Assembly: GCF_001614315.2 (NCBI RefSeq)
Contig: NZ_LVEG02000004.1
Location: forward strand, 248,001-312,000
Direction of reading: 5' to 3'
Length of the DNA: 64,000 nucleotides
From: Halofilum ochraceum
GTDB lineage: Bacteria > Pseudomonadota > Gammaproteobacteria > XJ16 > Halofilaceae
Below the pieces are notes generated by a model. The model was given only the letters and a program-made list of their open reading frames with translations, made no database searches and had not been told where the DNA came from. Shown here one piece after another: positions 1 to 8,899 of this stretch. Positions within the stretch are counted from its first letter, which is position 1. Each line of letters starts with the position of its first letter. The translations under genes and the position numbers were made by a program.

Positions 1-2
1 GT

Positions 3-1490
3 GCCGAGAGCGATCCCCGCATCGCCGAACGGGCCGCGCGGTTGGCCGTGTACGCGGGGCGCATGGACGCGGCACTCGAAGCCGGCCGCCGCTGGGCCGA
101 ACTCGCACCGGACAGCCGCGAGGCGCATGCGATGCTCGCCAGGCTGCATCTGCGCGAGGGCAATGCCGATGAGGCCCTTGTCCATCTGCGGCGGGTGATC
201 GCGCTGACCGAAGGCGGCGCCGACGCCGGTCTGCGCGAGGTCGCGGCCCTGTTCGACGGCACCGAGCGCCCCGGCGCCGCGCTGCCGGCCGCCTCCATGC
301 TCGCCGACGAGTACCCCGACCGTGCGATCGCCTACGAGATGGTCGCCGATCTCGCGCATCGCGCCGGTGAGGGGGCCCGCGCGCTGGCCGCCGTGGAGCG
401 CGCGCTTGACCTCGACCCCGCCCGTACCCGGGCGCTGATCCTGCGCGCCCGGATTCTGATCGAGCGCGACCGCACCGAGGAGGCGTTCACCGGCCTTGAG
501 GCGGCGGTCGAAGATGCGCCCGGCGATCGCGAGCTCGCCCTCGGCTATGTGCGCCTGCTCGTGGAAGCGGAACGCAATGAGGCGGCGATCCGCGCCATGC
601 AGCGAACCTTCGAGCGCTTCGGTGATCATGCCTCGGCCGTGTACTCACTCGGGCTGCTGGCCATGCAGGTCCAGGCGTGGGACGACGCGAAAATCTATCT
701 GCAGCGTCTGGTGGCCATGGACGCCCGCACCGCCTCCGCGCATTACTACCTCGGCCGGATCGCAGAGCAGGATGGGGACTGCACCGGCGCGCTGCGCCAC
801 TACATCAAGGTCGGCCGGGGCGATCATCGCTTCGATGCCGAGTTGCGGGCGGCCGTCTGCATGGCCGAGGTCGATCGGGTCGATGAGGCGAGGCTCCATC
901 TGGAGCGGCTCGCGTCGCGCTACCGCGACGACCAGCCGAGCACGCGGATTACCCTGACCCGGGCGCGCGTCGAACGGATCGCGGGCAATCCCGATCAGGC
1001 CCTGAACATCATGGGCAATGCCGTCGAGGGCCGCCCGGATTCGATCGAGCTGCGCTACAACCGCGCGTTGATGGCCGCGGAGATGGACCGGTTCGAGCTG
1101 GCCCGTTCGGATCTGCGCCATATCCTGGACCTGGAACCGGACAATGCCCGCGCCTTGAATGCGCTCGGGTACATGCTGGCCGATCGCGATATGCAGCTGC
1201 AGGAGGCCCGCACCATGATCGAGCGGGCGCTGGAGCAGAACCCCGAGGACGCCGCGACGCTCGACAGTATGGGCTGGGTGCTCTACCGCCTGGGACAGCC
1301 GCGCGAGGCGCTCCAATACCTGCGCTCGGCATGGGATCGAAGTCGCGACGCCGAGATCGCGGCCCATCTGGGCGAGGTCCTCTGGGCCACCGGTGCCCGC
1401 GAAGAGGCGCGCGCCGTCTGGGACGAGGGCCGTGGACTGGATAATGGCAGCGATGTGCTCAAGGAGACCGTTGAGCGCCTCGACCCATGA
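3..1490 (+). CDS. TPR repeat protein (5'-truncated by window edge)
   Basis: The reading frame is open from base 3, so the true start lies before the window. The visible part is about 495 residues of tetratricopeptide repeats, e.g. helix pairs ending in EAFTGLEAAVEDAPGD and a strongly conserved last block (DNARALNALGYMLADRD, then DAATLDSMGWVLYRLG) typical of the TPR protein found before lolB in many gammaproteobacteria. TPR arrays are protein-binding scaffolds; in this family the protein is usually exported or outer-membrane attached, but the N-terminus that would show this is missing. Its stop overlaps the lolB start (ATGA), so the two are translationally coupled. No enzyme motif is visible. 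Confidence 0.85.
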   Translation, partial: AESDPRIAERAARLAVYAGRMDAALEAGRRWAELAPDSREAHAMLARLHLREGNADEALVHLRRVIALTEGGADAGLREVAALFDGTERPGAALPAASMLADEYPDRAIAYEMVADLAHRAGEGARALAAVERALDLDPARTRALILRARILIERDRTEEAFTGLEAAVEDAPGDRELALGYVRLLVEAERNEAAIRAMQRTFERFGDHASAVYSLGLLAMQVQAWDDAKIYLQRLVAMDARTASAHYYLGRIAEQDGDCTGALRHYIKVGRGDHRFDAELRAAVCMAEVDRVDEARLHLERLASRYRDDQPSTRITLTRARVERIAGNPDQALNIMGNAVEGRPDSIELRYNRALMAAEMDRFELARSDLRHILDLEPDNARALNALGYMLADRDMQLQEARTMIERALEQNPEDAATLDSMGWVLYRLGQPREALQYLRSAWDRSRDAEIAAHLGEVLWATGAREEARAVWDEGRGLDNGSDVLKETVERLDP

Positions 1491-2149
1491 CGCGCTGCGC
1501 CTGCAGGATCGGCGTACTGTTTTTGGGCGCCGCGCTGATCACCGCCTGCGCGACCGGGCCACGCTCCGTCCCCGGGGATCGCGAAGCCGCGTGGGCCGAC
1601 CACCGGGAGCGACTGGAGGCGCTGTCCGGCTGGCGTGCCGAAGGACGCCTTGCGGTGCAGACCCGGGATGATGCCGGCAATGCGAACTTCGTCTGGATCG
1701 AAGAGGGCGAGGACCGGTTCCGTCTCCGCCTGGAGGGCCCGCTTGGTCAGGGGGGAGGGCGTCTGATGGTGGATGGCGCTGGGGCGGTTTTGACCACCGG
1801 GGACGGTCAGCGCTACGCAGGATCCGACGCCGGCCGCCTGCTGGACGAACTCTATGGCTGGGATATCCCCGTGGCCGGTCTGCGCCAGTGGCTGGTCGGA
1901 CTTCCCGGCGCCGATGCCGATTACGACCTGGACCGTTTCGGCCGCATCACCGCCCTGGACTGGCGCGGCTGGCGTATCGAATACCGCCGGTACCGCCAGG
2001 TCGGCGAGCTGGATCTGCCCGCGACCCTGGTCGCCTCCCGGGCCGAGGCCGGTACCGAAATCCGGGTCGCGATCGATCAGTGGGTGCCGGAGGCCGGTAA
2101 CGAATCCCCGTCGGAGGCCGGTTCGACCGTACCGCTGATGGGTGACTGA
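1487..2149 (+). CDS. lolB: Outer-membrane lipoprotein receptor LolB
   Basis: 220 residues with a lipoprotein signal: a basic N-terminus, a hydrophobic run and lipobox LITAC with the lipidated Cys at residue 21. LolB accepts lipoproteins from periplasmic LolA and inserts them in the outer membrane. Motifs fitting LolB are the GWRAEGRLAV start of the mature barrel and FVWIEEGEDRFRLRLEGPLG. Position directly before ispE is the classical order. The start ATG overlaps the stop of the upstream TPR gene, and only 3 bases separate its stop from ispE, so the three genes form one operon. Confidence 0.93.
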   Translation: MTRCACRIGVLFLGAALITACATGPRSVPGDREAAWADHRERLEALSGWRAEGRLAVQTRDDAGNANFVWIEEGEDRFRLRLEGPLGQGGGRLMVDGAGAVLTTGDGQRYAGSDAGRLLDELYGWDIPVAGLRQWLVGLPGADADYDLDRFGRITALDWRGWRIEYRRYRQVGELDLPATLVASRAEAGTEIRVAIDQWVPEAGNESPSEAGSTVPLMGD

Positions 2150-2152
2150 GGC

Positions 2153-3046
2153 ATGTCGCAGGCCGATACGCGATGGGAGCGGGGGCGCTGGAGCTGCGGT
2201 TGGCCCGCGCCCGCGAAGCTGAATCTGTTCCTCCATATCACCGGGCAGCGCAGCGGCGGCTATCACGAGCTGCAGACGCTGTTCCAGTTCCTCGATCATG
2301 GCGATTCGCTCGCCTTCCGCGCGCGCGCCGACGGCGCCGTGCAGCGGTTGAGCGGGCTGGACGCGGTCGCGCCGGAGGGCGATCTGGCCGTCCGTGCCGC
2401 ACTGGCCCTGCAGGCGGTCGCGGGGATCGCGACGGGCGCGGACATCTGGATCACCAAGCAGATCCCGGCGGGTAGTGGTCTGGGCGGCGGAAGTTCCGAC
2501 GCCGCAACGACGCTGGTGGCGCTCAATCGGCTCTGGGGGGCCGGGTTGTCGCCGATGGAGCTGGCTGATATCGGTCTCGGCCTCGGCGCCGACGTGCCGG
2601 TCTTCGTCCACGGCCGGGCCGCCTGGGCGGAAGGGATCGGCGAGGAACTGGAACCGGCCGAGCCGCGCGAGCCCTGGTATCTGGTGATCGTGCCGCCCGT
2701 GGAGGTGTCGACCGGTGCCCTGTTCGGGGCGCCCGAATTGACACGCGATTGTCCTCCGATGACAATGCGCGACTTTCTCGCGCGCGGCGGCTCGAATGTG
2801 TTCGAGTTGCCGGTGCGGAGTCGGTACCCTGAGGTGGCCGAAGCGTTCGACTGGCTGTCGGCGCAGGGCGTCACGCCGCGGTTGACGGGGACCGGCGCCA
2901 GCGTCTTCGGCGCCTGGGGCAGCGAGTCGGAGGCCCGCCGCGCCCGCGAGCGCCTGCCGGCGGGCTGGTATGGTTTCGCCGCCCGCGGCAGCAACAGATC
3001 GAGGCTGGCGACCCGGATGACCGCGCTGGCCGAACAGGAACGCTGA
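2153..3046 (+). CDS. ispE: 4-diphosphocytidyl-2-C-methyl-D-erythritol kinase
   Basis: 297 residues. IspE phosphorylates the 2-hydroxyl of CDP-methylerythritol in the MEP isoprenoid pathway. The GHMP-kinase signature is clear: PAKLNLFLHITG at residues 19-30 with the catalytic Lys, and the glycine-rich ATP loop PAGSGLGGGSSDAA at 105-118. The C-terminal motif LTGTGASVFG is also present. Length is about 10 residues over the family norm because of an N-terminal extension (MSQADTRWER). It is the last protein gene before tRNA-Gln, in the conserved lolB-ispE-tRNA-prs order. Confidence 0.96.
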   Translation: MSQADTRWERGRWSCGWPAPAKLNLFLHITGQRSGGYHELQTLFQFLDHGDSLAFRARADGAVQRLSGLDAVAPEGDLAVRAALALQAVAGIATGADIWITKQIPAGSGLGGGSSDAATTLVALNRLWGAGLSPMELADIGLGLGADVPVFVHGRAAWAEGIGEELEPAEPREPWYLVIVPPVEVSTGALFGAPELTRDCPPMTMRDFLARGGSNVFELPVRSRYPEVAEAFDWLSAQGVTPRLTGTGASVFGAWGSESEARRARERLPAGWYGFAARGSNRSRLATRMTALAEQER

Positions 3047-3059
3047 ACAACCGGACAAC

Positions 3060-3134
3060 TGGGCCGTAGCCAAGCGGTAAGGCAACGGGTTTTGATCCCG
3101 TGATGCGCAGGTTCGAATCCTGCCGGCCCAGCCA
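3060..3134 (+). tRNA. tRNA-Gln (anticodon TTG)
   Basis: 75 nt including an encoded CCA. The 7-bp acceptor stem pairs TGGGCCG with CGGCCCA, the anticodon loop TTTTGAT carries TTG, and the T arm contains GGTTCGAATCC. It lies between ispE and prs, where gammaproteobacteria often keep tRNA-Gln. A second, unattached copy of its 3' end follows immediately (see repeat at 3117-3186). Confidence 0.95.
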
Positions 3135-3186
3135 AATTTAGGGGCCGCGCCATCCTGCCGGCCCAGCCAGATTCGAGGGCCGCGCC
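3117..3186 (+). repeat. 35-bp imperfect tandem duplication of tRNA-Gln 3' end
   Basis: Bases 3117-3151 and 3152-3186 are near copies. Each begins ATCCTGCCGGCCCAGCCA (T-arm remnant plus acceptor strand and CCA) and ends GGGGCCGCGCC or GAGGGCCGCGCC. Only the first belongs to a complete tRNA. A displaced tRNA 3' end is the classical footprint of a tRNA-targeting integrase, but no integrase is seen; simple tandem slippage is equally possible. Confidence 0.8.
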
Positions 3187-3205
3187 GACGGGGTCGGCGC
3201 GGCCC
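3177..3205 (+). terminator. Hairpin after the tRNA-Gln transcript
   Basis: Perfect 13-bp stem: GGGCCGCGCCGAC (3177-3189) pairs with GTCGGCGCGGCCC (3193-3205) around a 3-base loop. No T-run follows, so it may be a Rho-assisted or processing hairpin rather than a textbook intrinsic terminator. It separates the lolB-ispE-tRNA unit from prs. Confidence 0.5.
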
Positions 3206-3301
3206 GTAACAGACAGTCGCACGACGACGGTCGCGTGAGATCCGGTTCAACCGGAGCGCGGCTGCCAAGACCAGATTCTTCGCAAGCCGGAAGGCCCGCC
3301 C

Positions 3302-4255
3302 GTGTCCGAATCGTCCATGATGGTGTTTGCCGGGAACGCGAACCCGGATCTCGCCCAGTCTGTCTGTGAGCATCTGAACCTCCCGCTGGGCAAGGCCAAT
3401 GTCGGGAGTTTCAGCGACGGTGAGACAACCGTCGAGGTGCTGGAAAACGTACGGGGGAAGGACGCATTCATCGTCCAGTCCACCTGCCAGCCGACCAACG
3501 ACAACATGATGGAGATTCTGCTCCTGTGCGATGCGCTGCGGCGCGCCTCGGTCGAGCGGATCACGGCGGTGGTGCCGTATTTCGGTTACTCCCGCCAGGA
3601 CCGGCGCATCCGGCACCAGCGGGTGCCGGTCAGTGCGAAGGTGGTCGCGAACATACTCTGCACGGCCGGCATCGATCGGTTGCTGACCGTCGATCTGCAC
3701 GCGGACCAGATCCAGGGGTTTTTCGATATCCCGGTGGACAACGTCTACGCGTCGCCACTGCTGCTGGGCGATATCTGGCGCCAGAAGCACCCGAACATCG
3801 TGGTCGTCTCACCGGACGTCGGCGGCGTGGTCCGGGCGCGGGCGGTGGCCAAGCGCCTCGACGATTCGGATCTGGCGATCATCGACAAACGGCGGCCGCG
3901 CGCGAACGAGTCCGAGGTCATGCACATCATCGGTGACGTGCGCGATCGCACCTGCATCATTATCGATGACCTGGTCGATACCGCCGGCACGCTGTGTCAG
4001 GCCGCGAAAGCGCTCAAGGAGCACGGTGCGCGCGCCGTCGTCGCGTACGCGACCCATCCGGTCCTGTCGGGGCCGGCGGTCGAGCGCATCGACAACTCGA
4101 CGATCGACGAGCTGGTCGTTACCGATACGATCCCGCTGAGCGAAGCAGCGGCCGCGAGCCCGAGAATCCGGCAGCTCGGCGTGGCCGAGCTGCTCGCGGA
4201 GACCCTCCGCCGCGTACATCGCGAGGAGTCGGTGTCCTCGCTGTACGTCGACTGA
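3302..4255 (+). CDS. prs: Ribose-phosphate pyrophosphokinase
   Basis: 317 residues. Makes PRPP from ribose-5-phosphate and ATP for nucleotide, His, Trp and NAD synthesis. Family hallmarks: [12 protein letters not shown] at the start, the ATP region [27 protein letters not shown], and the PRPP-binding loop [12 protein letters not shown]. The GTG start at 3302 is preceded by GGAAGG at good spacing and gives the usual few residues before the FAGN motif; the ATG pair 15 bases on is the alternative. Gene order tRNA-Gln, prs, rplY, pth, ychF is conserved. Confidence 0.96.
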   Translation: MSESSMMVFAGNANPDLAQSVCEHLNLPLGKANVGSFSDGETTVEVLENVRGKDAFIVQSTCQPTNDNMMEILLLCDALRRASVERITAVVPYFGYSRQDRRIRHQRVPVSAKVVANILCTAGIDRLLTVDLHADQIQGFFDIPVDNVYASPLLLGDIWRQKHPNIVVVSPDVGGVVRARAVAKRLDDSDLAIIDKRRPRANESEVMHIIGDVRDRTCIIIDDLVDTAGTLCQAAKALKEHGARAVVAYATHPVLSGPAVERIDNSTIDELVVTDTIPLSEAAAASPRIRQLGVAELLAETLRRVHREESVSSLYVD

Positions 4256-4289
4256 CGTAAACAGCGGACGGGCTGGTTTGCCGACGTCC

Positions 4290-4324
4290 GTAGGCCGGCT
4301 TGCGACCGAAGGGAGCCAGCCGGC
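4290..4324. repeat. 35-bp repeat, copy 1 (second copy at 6984-7018)
   Basis: An exact 35-base match to 6984-7018, beginning GTAGGCCGGCTTGCGACC and ending AGCCAGCCGGC, with internal GCCGGCT/AGCCGGC-type pairing potential. The two copies flank the rplY-pth-ychF block. It looks like one arm of a REP/BIME-type intergenic element. Confidence 0.75.
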
Positions 4325-4445
4325 AGCCGGCCCCGAACGGTTGAAACAGGATTTTCCAACAGTCGTCACTGGTCGCGGTGGCGGCGACCGGCTCTTCCAT
4401 GGGGGAAGGGCGCGGTTTTTCACGTAACGTAGAGAGAGTACTGCC

Positions 4446-5189
4446 ATGAGTGGTGACATCGAGTTCACGCTGGAGGCGCAGTCTCGCGAGGACGTGGGGA
4501 AAGGTGCGAGCCGCCGCCTGCGTCGCGAGAAAAAAGTCCCGGCTGTGGTTTATGGTGGCGGCAAGGACGCGCAGTCCCTGACGCTCAATCACAACGAGGT
4601 CTGGCGCAAGCTCCAGTTCGAAGCGTTCTTCTCCCACATCATCACGCTCGAGATCGACGGCAAGCAGAAGCAGCAGGCCATCGTGCGTGATCTCCAGCGG
4701 CATCCGTTCAAGCCGCTGATCGGCCATATGGACTTCCAGCGCATCGTCGCCGACCAGGAACTGCAGGTCCGCGTCCCGCTGCACTACATGAACGAGGAAG
4801 AGTCCGTCGGTGTCCGCATGAACGGCGGCGAGATCAGCCATCTCGAATCCGAGGTGCTGGTGGGCTGTCTGCCGAAGCATCTGCCCGAGTACATCGAGGT
4901 CGATCTCGCCAATCTGGACGTGGGCGATACCCTGCACATGTCGGATATCCAGCTGCCCGAGGGCGTGCGCCTGGTCGATCTCGACCATGGCGAGGAATAT
5001 GACCGGGGCATCGTCTCCTGCCATATGCCGCGCGTGACCACCGAGGAAGACCTCGAGGTCGAGGAGCCGGAAGGCGAGGAAGCGGCCGAGGCCGGCGAAG
5101 AAGCGGGCGAGGGCGAAGAAGCCTCCGGCGACGAGTCCGGCGAGGAATCCGGCAAGAAGTCGGGCGACTCCGAATCGGAAGAGGGCTGA
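4446..5189 (+). CDS. rplY: 50S ribosomal protein L25 (TL5/CTC type)
   Basis: 247 residues. Binds 5S rRNA in the large subunit. The N-terminal L25 domain (about residues 1-95) is followed by the TL5-type beta domain (to about 190, e.g. EVDLANLDVGDTLHMSDI). The last 50 or so residues are almost only Glu, Gly, Ser and Ala, a long acidic tail. E. coli L25 has only the first domain; the long CTC form is common in other gammaproteobacteria. ATG start with the purine-rich GAGAGAG upstream. Co-directional with pth 36 bases downstream. Confidence 0.95.
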   Translation: MSGDIEFTLEAQSREDVGKGASRRLRREKKVPAVVYGGGKDAQSLTLNHNEVWRKLQFEAFFSHIITLEIDGKQKQQAIVRDLQRHPFKPLIGHMDFQRIVADQELQVRVPLHYMNEEESVGVRMNGGEISHLESEVLVGCLPKHLPEYIEVDLANLDVGDTLHMSDIQLPEGVRLVDLDHGEEYDRGIVSCHMPRVTTEEDLEVEEPEGEEAAEAGEEAGEGEEASGDESGEESGKKSGDSESEEG

Positions 5190-5225
5190 TCCGGGGCCGG
5201 TCCGGCCGGACCCGGGACGCTTACC

Positions 5226-5819
5226 GTGGCAGGCGCGCGTGCGACGTTCCGGCTCGTGGCCGGGCTCGGCAACGTCGGCGCACGCTACGCCGGGACCCGG
5301 CACAACGCCGGGTTCTGGTATGCGGATGCCCTGGCGGATCGACTGAGGGCGGCCTTCCGGTCCGACCGCAAGGCCCAGGGCGAACTCGCGAAAGCCGCTG
5401 TCGGCGGTCGTGATCTGCGTCTGCTCAAACCCTCGACCCTGATGAACCACAGCGGCCGCTCGGTCGCTGCAGTGGCCCGGTTCCACAAACTCGCGGCGGC
5501 CGATGTACTGGTCGCCCACGACGACATGGATCTGCCCGCCGGCACGGTGCGCCTGAAGTACGGTGGTGGCCATGGTGGCCACAACGGCCTGCGCGATATC
5601 GACGGGCATCTGGGCTCGCGTGATTACTGGCGGCTGCGGATCGGCGTGGGGCACCCCGGCGACCGCGGCGGTGTCATCGACTACGTGCTGACGCGGCCAT
5701 CGCCGGACGAACGGCGTGCCATCGAGGATGCCATCGAGCGCGTGGTGGATGAGACCGATCGCCTGTTCGTCGATGGCGACGTCGAAGCGGCCATGAACGC
5801 GCTCCACGTGCGCGGCTGA
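5226..5819 (+). CDS. pth: Peptidyl-tRNA hydrolase
   Basis: 197 residues. Frees tRNA from prematurely released peptidyl-tRNA. The active-site block GNVGARYAGTRHNAGFW (about residues 15-31) contains the catalytic His; other signatures are LLKPSTLMNHSG and DDMDLPAGTVRLKYGGGHGG, and HNGLRDI follows. GTG start at 5226; no better ATG lies upstream in frame. It sits between rplY and ychF as in most gammaproteobacteria, with 22 bases to ychF, so co-transcription is likely. Confidence 0.96.
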   Translation: MAGARATFRLVAGLGNVGARYAGTRHNAGFWYADALADRLRAAFRSDRKAQGELAKAAVGGRDLRLLKPSTLMNHSGRSVAAVARFHKLAAADVLVAHDDMDLPAGTVRLKYGGGHGGHNGLRDIDGHLGSRDYWRLRIGVGHPGDRGGVIDYVLTRPSPDERRAIEDAIERVVDETDRLFVDGDVEAAMNALHVRG

Positions 5820-5841
5820 TCCTCCCTGACGGAGTAACCAC

Positions 5842-6933
5842 ATGGGTTTCAAGTGCGGCATCGTCGGCCTGCCGAACGTCGGCAAGTCGACGCTGTTCAA
5901 TGCGCTCACGGCGAACGGTATCGCCGCCGAGAACTATCCCTTCTGCACGATCGATCCGAACGTCGGCATCGTCGCGGTGCCCGACCCACGCCTCGATCAG
6001 CTCGCGGCGATCGCGAAGCCGCAGGAGGTCATCCCGACGACGATCGAATTCGTCGACATCGCCGGCCTCGTCGCGGGGGCCTCGAAGGGCGAGGGGCTCG
6101 GCAATCAGTTCCTCGCGAACATCCGCGAGACCGACGCCGTGGTCCAGGTCGTGCGCTGCTTCGAGGACGATGACGTGATCCACGTCAGCGGGCGGGTGGA
6201 TCCGGTGAGCGATATCGAGACCATCGCCACGGAGCTGCTCCTCGCCGATATGGACACCCTGGCGCGCGCGGTGGAGCGCGCCGCGAAGGCCGCGCGCTCG
6301 CAGGACAAGTCGGCCATCGCGCGGCATCGGTTCCTGGAGGATCTCAAGGCCCACGTCGACGCCGGCGAACCCGCGCGGACGTTCGAGGTGCCGGACGACC
6401 AGCGGGGCAACTTCCGGGAACTGCACCTGATCACCGCCAAGCCGGTGATGTATATCGCCAACGTCGACGAGGGCGGTTTCGAGGACAACCCGAAGCTGGA
6501 AGCGGTCCGTGCGACGGCCGCGAACGAGGGCGCGATCGTCGTCCCGGTGTGCGCGAAGATCGAGGCCGAACTGGCGCAGCTCGAGCCCGAAGAGCAGGCG
6601 GAATTCCTCGGCGAGCTGGGCCTGGATGAACCCGGCCTCAACCGCGTGATCCGCGGTGGCTACGATCTGCTCGGTCTGCAGACCTTTTTCACCTGCGGAC
6701 CCAAGGAGGTCAAGGCGTGGACGGTGGCGAAAGGCGCGACTGCACCGCAGGCCGCCGGCGAAATCCACTCCGATATGCAGCGCGGCTTTATCCGCGCCGA
6801 AGTGACCGCGTTCGACGACTTCGTCACCCACGGCGGCGAGCAGGGGGCGAAGGACGCCGGCCGCTGGCGTCTTGAGGGTAAGCAGTACGTCATGCACGAG
6901 GGTGACGTCTGCCACTTCCGTTTCAACGTCTGA
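5842..6933 (+). CDS. ychF: Redox-responsive ATPase YchF (OLA1 family)
   Basis: 363 residues, the family length. A TRAFAC-class P-loop protein that prefers ATP and associates with ribosomes. Walker A is GLPNVGKST at 9-17, switch II is [20 protein letters not shown], and the C-terminal TGS domain ends [17 protein letters not shown] then [18 protein letters not shown]. The usual NKxD guanine-specificity motif is replaced by NVDE, which fits ATP preference. ATG with GGAG upstream (ctgacGGAGtaaccac). Last gene of the rplY-pth-ychF unit. Confidence 0.97.
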   Translation: MGFKCGIVGLPNVGKSTLFNALTANGIAAENYPFCTIDPNVGIVAVPDPRLDQLAAIAKPQEVIPTTIEFVDIAGLVAGASKGEGLGNQFLANIRETDAVVQVVRCFEDDDVIHVSGRVDPVSDIETIATELLLADMDTLARAVERAAKAARSQDKSAIARHRFLEDLKAHVDAGEPARTFEVPDDQRGNFRELHLITAKPVMYIANVDEGGFEDNPKLEAVRATAANEGAIVVPVCAKIEAELAQLEPEEQAEFLGELGLDEPGLNRVIRGGYDLLGLQTFFTCGPKEVKAWTVAKGATAPQAAGEIHSDMQRGFIRAEVTAFDDFVTHGGEQGAKDAGRWRLEGKQYVMHEGDVCHFRFNV

Positions 6934-6983
6934 GGCAATACGGCCAACCCCGAAGAAGTTTCTCGGGGCGAGGTGCCTTGAAG

Positions 6984-7090
6984 GTAGGCCGGCTTGCGAC
7001 CGAAGGGAGCCAGCCGGCGTCACGCCCGAAGCATGGGTACGCGGCACTGCGGACCGCCGGCGGTCGCCTTCGGCGAAAGACGGCCTACGA
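6984..7090. repeat. 35-bp repeat copy 2 plus REP-like arm
   Basis: 6984-7018 is an exact copy of 4290-4324. About 65 bases further on, TCGCCTTCGGCGA (7064-7076) forms a short hairpin and GGCCTAC at 7083-7089 is the complement of the opening GTAGGCC, so the whole 107-base block can fold as one two-arm element. The CGCCTTCGGCGAAA arm recurs near 31060 and 35030. Confidence 0.65.
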
Positions 7091-7165
7091 CGGCGGGAGA
7101 CCGGGAATGCCCGGCCGGAGTCTTGACAGTCCGGCGACCTGACGCCAGAATCTCGCGCCTGTCGT

Positions 7166-7242
7166 GGCGATGTAGCTCAGTCGGTTAGAGCACAGCATTC
7201 ATAATGCTGGTGTCGCTGGTTCAAGTCCAGCCATCGCCACCA
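7166..7242 (+). tRNA. tRNA-Met (elongator, anticodon CAT)
   Basis: 77 nt with encoded CCA. Acceptor GGCGATG pairs with CATCGCC, D arm GCTC/GAGC, anticodon stem CAGCA/TGCTG around loop TTCATAA, T arm GCTGG/CCAGC. The loop and the perfectly paired first base of the acceptor fit elongator Met rather than initiator; a CAT-anticodon Ile tRNA (C34 lysidinylated) cannot be fully excluded without comparison. Confidence 0.93.
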
Positions 7243-7366
7243 CTTACTCCCTGCCCGCTTTTCTCCGCATTCGCGTATCCCATCTGCCGTGAAGGCTGTC
7301 GCTGCCGTGCGCCGTTTGCCCGGCCCATTCATGGCATGTGGCCGCAGCGCGGCGGGCACCCGCTGC

Positions 7367-8251
7367 TCAGCGCGGCGTGGCCCGGTATGCGGTGGCCTCC
7401 AGGCGGAAACGGTCGTGCAGTGAGCCATTGACGCCGTAAAGCCGCGGAAACTCACGGAAGCCGAATACGCGGTAGAGCCAGAAGTGCTCGCGGTGCGTCG
7501 CCGCCATCGCGATCTCGTTGGCGGTCACGAAAAACGGGGTCTCGCGCCGATAGCGCGTGGTCTTGACCTTGATGTATCGATCGCGGCCGTCGGCATCGTA
7601 CGAATGAATGTCGAAACCGCCGCCCGCACCCTGTTCCGCCGATACATGCTCAATCGCGTCGGCATAGACACCGGCACCGGCCTCGTGCAGGCGCGCGACC
7701 TCATACTGAACCACGAACAGCTCGCCGGCCCAGGCGAGCGAGTGATTGCGCTGCTCGCGGGCGAGGAAGTCGATGCCGGAGATCGCGGTGCCGGTCGCAC
7801 TGTCGGCGCCGATCTCCGGGATATCGCCAGGCTCCGGTGCTCGGCTGGCGATTTCTTCAAGCCCGCGGCCACCGAGATCAGGCACCATGCCGGCAGGCTC
7901 GTCGACGTCCGCTTCCATCAGGCGCAGCAGTTCCGGGTGATTGCGGAGATAGGAGGCGACCGCATCGCGCATAGGCGCCGGGAAGTGCGGCACCGGTCGG
8001 TATGCACTGTGGAAGGGCAACCCCTGTTCGACCAGCACCGCCGCGATTTGCCGGAAGGCGGTTTCCGTGTCGCCGTTATCGCCGCTTCCATTGTCGCGCG
8101 CGAATACCCGGTGGCGATGGTTACGTCCGCGCAACTCGCCCTCGAGCATGGAGAAATACGCCCGCACGCGCGCGCGGATCTCATTATCGCTTCGTGCCAT
8201 GGTGTCCGTGGCGCCGGTTGGCACCGTGAGACGGTCTCGAACCGAGGCCAT
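7367..8251 (-). CDS. DUF3883 (PD-(D/E)XK-like) domain protein
   Basis: 294 residues. The C-terminal third has the DUF3883 pattern GFDIHSYDADG, RYIKVKTT, TPFFVTANE, WLYRVFGF. This domain is found in restriction- and defence-related proteins and resembles a PD-(D/E)XK nuclease core. The position usually written as E in IEVK is Lys here (IKVK). The N-terminal half (residues 1-170) has no motif I recognise. The start is set by GGGGGAG about 6 bases before ATG 8251; a second ATG at 8200 lacks such a site. It stands alone between tRNA-Met and hspQ, read against its left neighbours. Function unknown. Confidence 0.7.
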   Translation of the reverse strand: MASVRDRLTVPTGATDTMARSDNEIRARVRAYFSMLEGELRGRNHRHRVFARDNGSGDNGDTETAFRQIAAVLVEQGLPFHSAYRPVPHFPAPMRDAVASYLRNHPELLRLMEADVDEPAGMVPDLGGRGLEEIASRAPEPGDIPEIGADSATGTAISGIDFLAREQRNHSLAWAGELFVVQYEVARLHEAGAGVYADAIEHVSAEQGAGGGFDIHSYDADGRDRYIKVKTTRYRRETPFFVTANEIAMAATHREHFWLYRVFGFREFPRLYGVNGSLHDRFRLEATAYRATPR

Positions 8252-8503
8252 CGGTTATCTCCCCCTTGAATCGCCGATCTCCGCGGCCGGCCCCGCATGG
8301 CCCGAGCAGGTGCGGTGCCCGCTCGATTCCGCCCGATGTTTCCCGCTCGTGCCAGGGCCGTGATGGGCTCTGCGGCCGCGATCGGCTGGCCCATCCTACT
8401 GCAATGGTCCACGAGACGGGAAATGCACGCCTTCCTTTATGGCGTTCGATTGGACTGCTGCACTGAATCCAGGCGTGCCGCCAGGTGACGGCGCCGACTG
8501 CGA

Positions 8504-8812
8504 TCAGTGCCTGCGGCGCATGATGTAGCGCCCGTCCTCGAAGCGGTCGAAGAATTCTCCGAGGGCGGGATGCTCGACCTGTTTGCCAGTCGGATCCGTT
8601 TCCAGGTGTCGCTCGGCCACGTAGGTTGAATGCATGCCGCCATCGACCAGTACGTGATACCAGGGCGCATCCTTGGGAGGGCGGCTTCGGGCCATCAGCT
8701 CGTACCACTCCTCGGAACCGCTGTACTCCGCGTCCACGTCGACGATGACGCCGCGATAGTCGAACTTACGGTGATGGATGATCTGACCGATACCGAATTT
8801 CGGTGTCGCCAC
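8504..8812 (-). CDS. hspQ: Heat shock protein HspQ (YccV family)
   Basis: 102 residues. HspQ binds hemimethylated DNA in E. coli and acts as a Lon protease specificity factor. The family core is complete: KFGIGQIIHHRKFDYRGVI, then WYHVLVDGGMHSTYVAERHL. The start is GTG at 8812: GGAGG lies 6 bases upstream and it gives the usual family N-terminus (MATPKFGIGQ), while the frame continues upstream with unrelated sequence. The neighbours are co-directional but widely spaced, so it is probably a single-gene unit. Confidence 0.92.
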   Translation of the reverse strand: MATPKFGIGQIIHHRKFDYRGVIVDVDAEYSGSEEWYELMARSRPPKDAPWYHVLVDGGMHSTYVAERHLETDPTGKQVEHPALGEFFDRFEDGRYIMRRRH

Positions 8813-8899
8813 GATGCCTCCGGGAGTGCTTCGCTGCGTGTGCGGTCCGAGTGTAGCAATGCGAGGGGGTGGTCGTCGGCGGTGGCCTCTCGCGTGTCC

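Noticed and set aside
1283-3790. Long minus-strand open frame opposite lolB, ispE and prs
   Set aside because: It runs antisense to three clear genes and through the tRNA, with low-complexity Arg/Pro/Ala content typical of shadows in GC-rich DNA.
4119-5909. Long minus-strand open frame opposite rplY and pth
   Set aside because: Antisense of two well-defined genes and of the 35-bp repeat; no recognisable domain.
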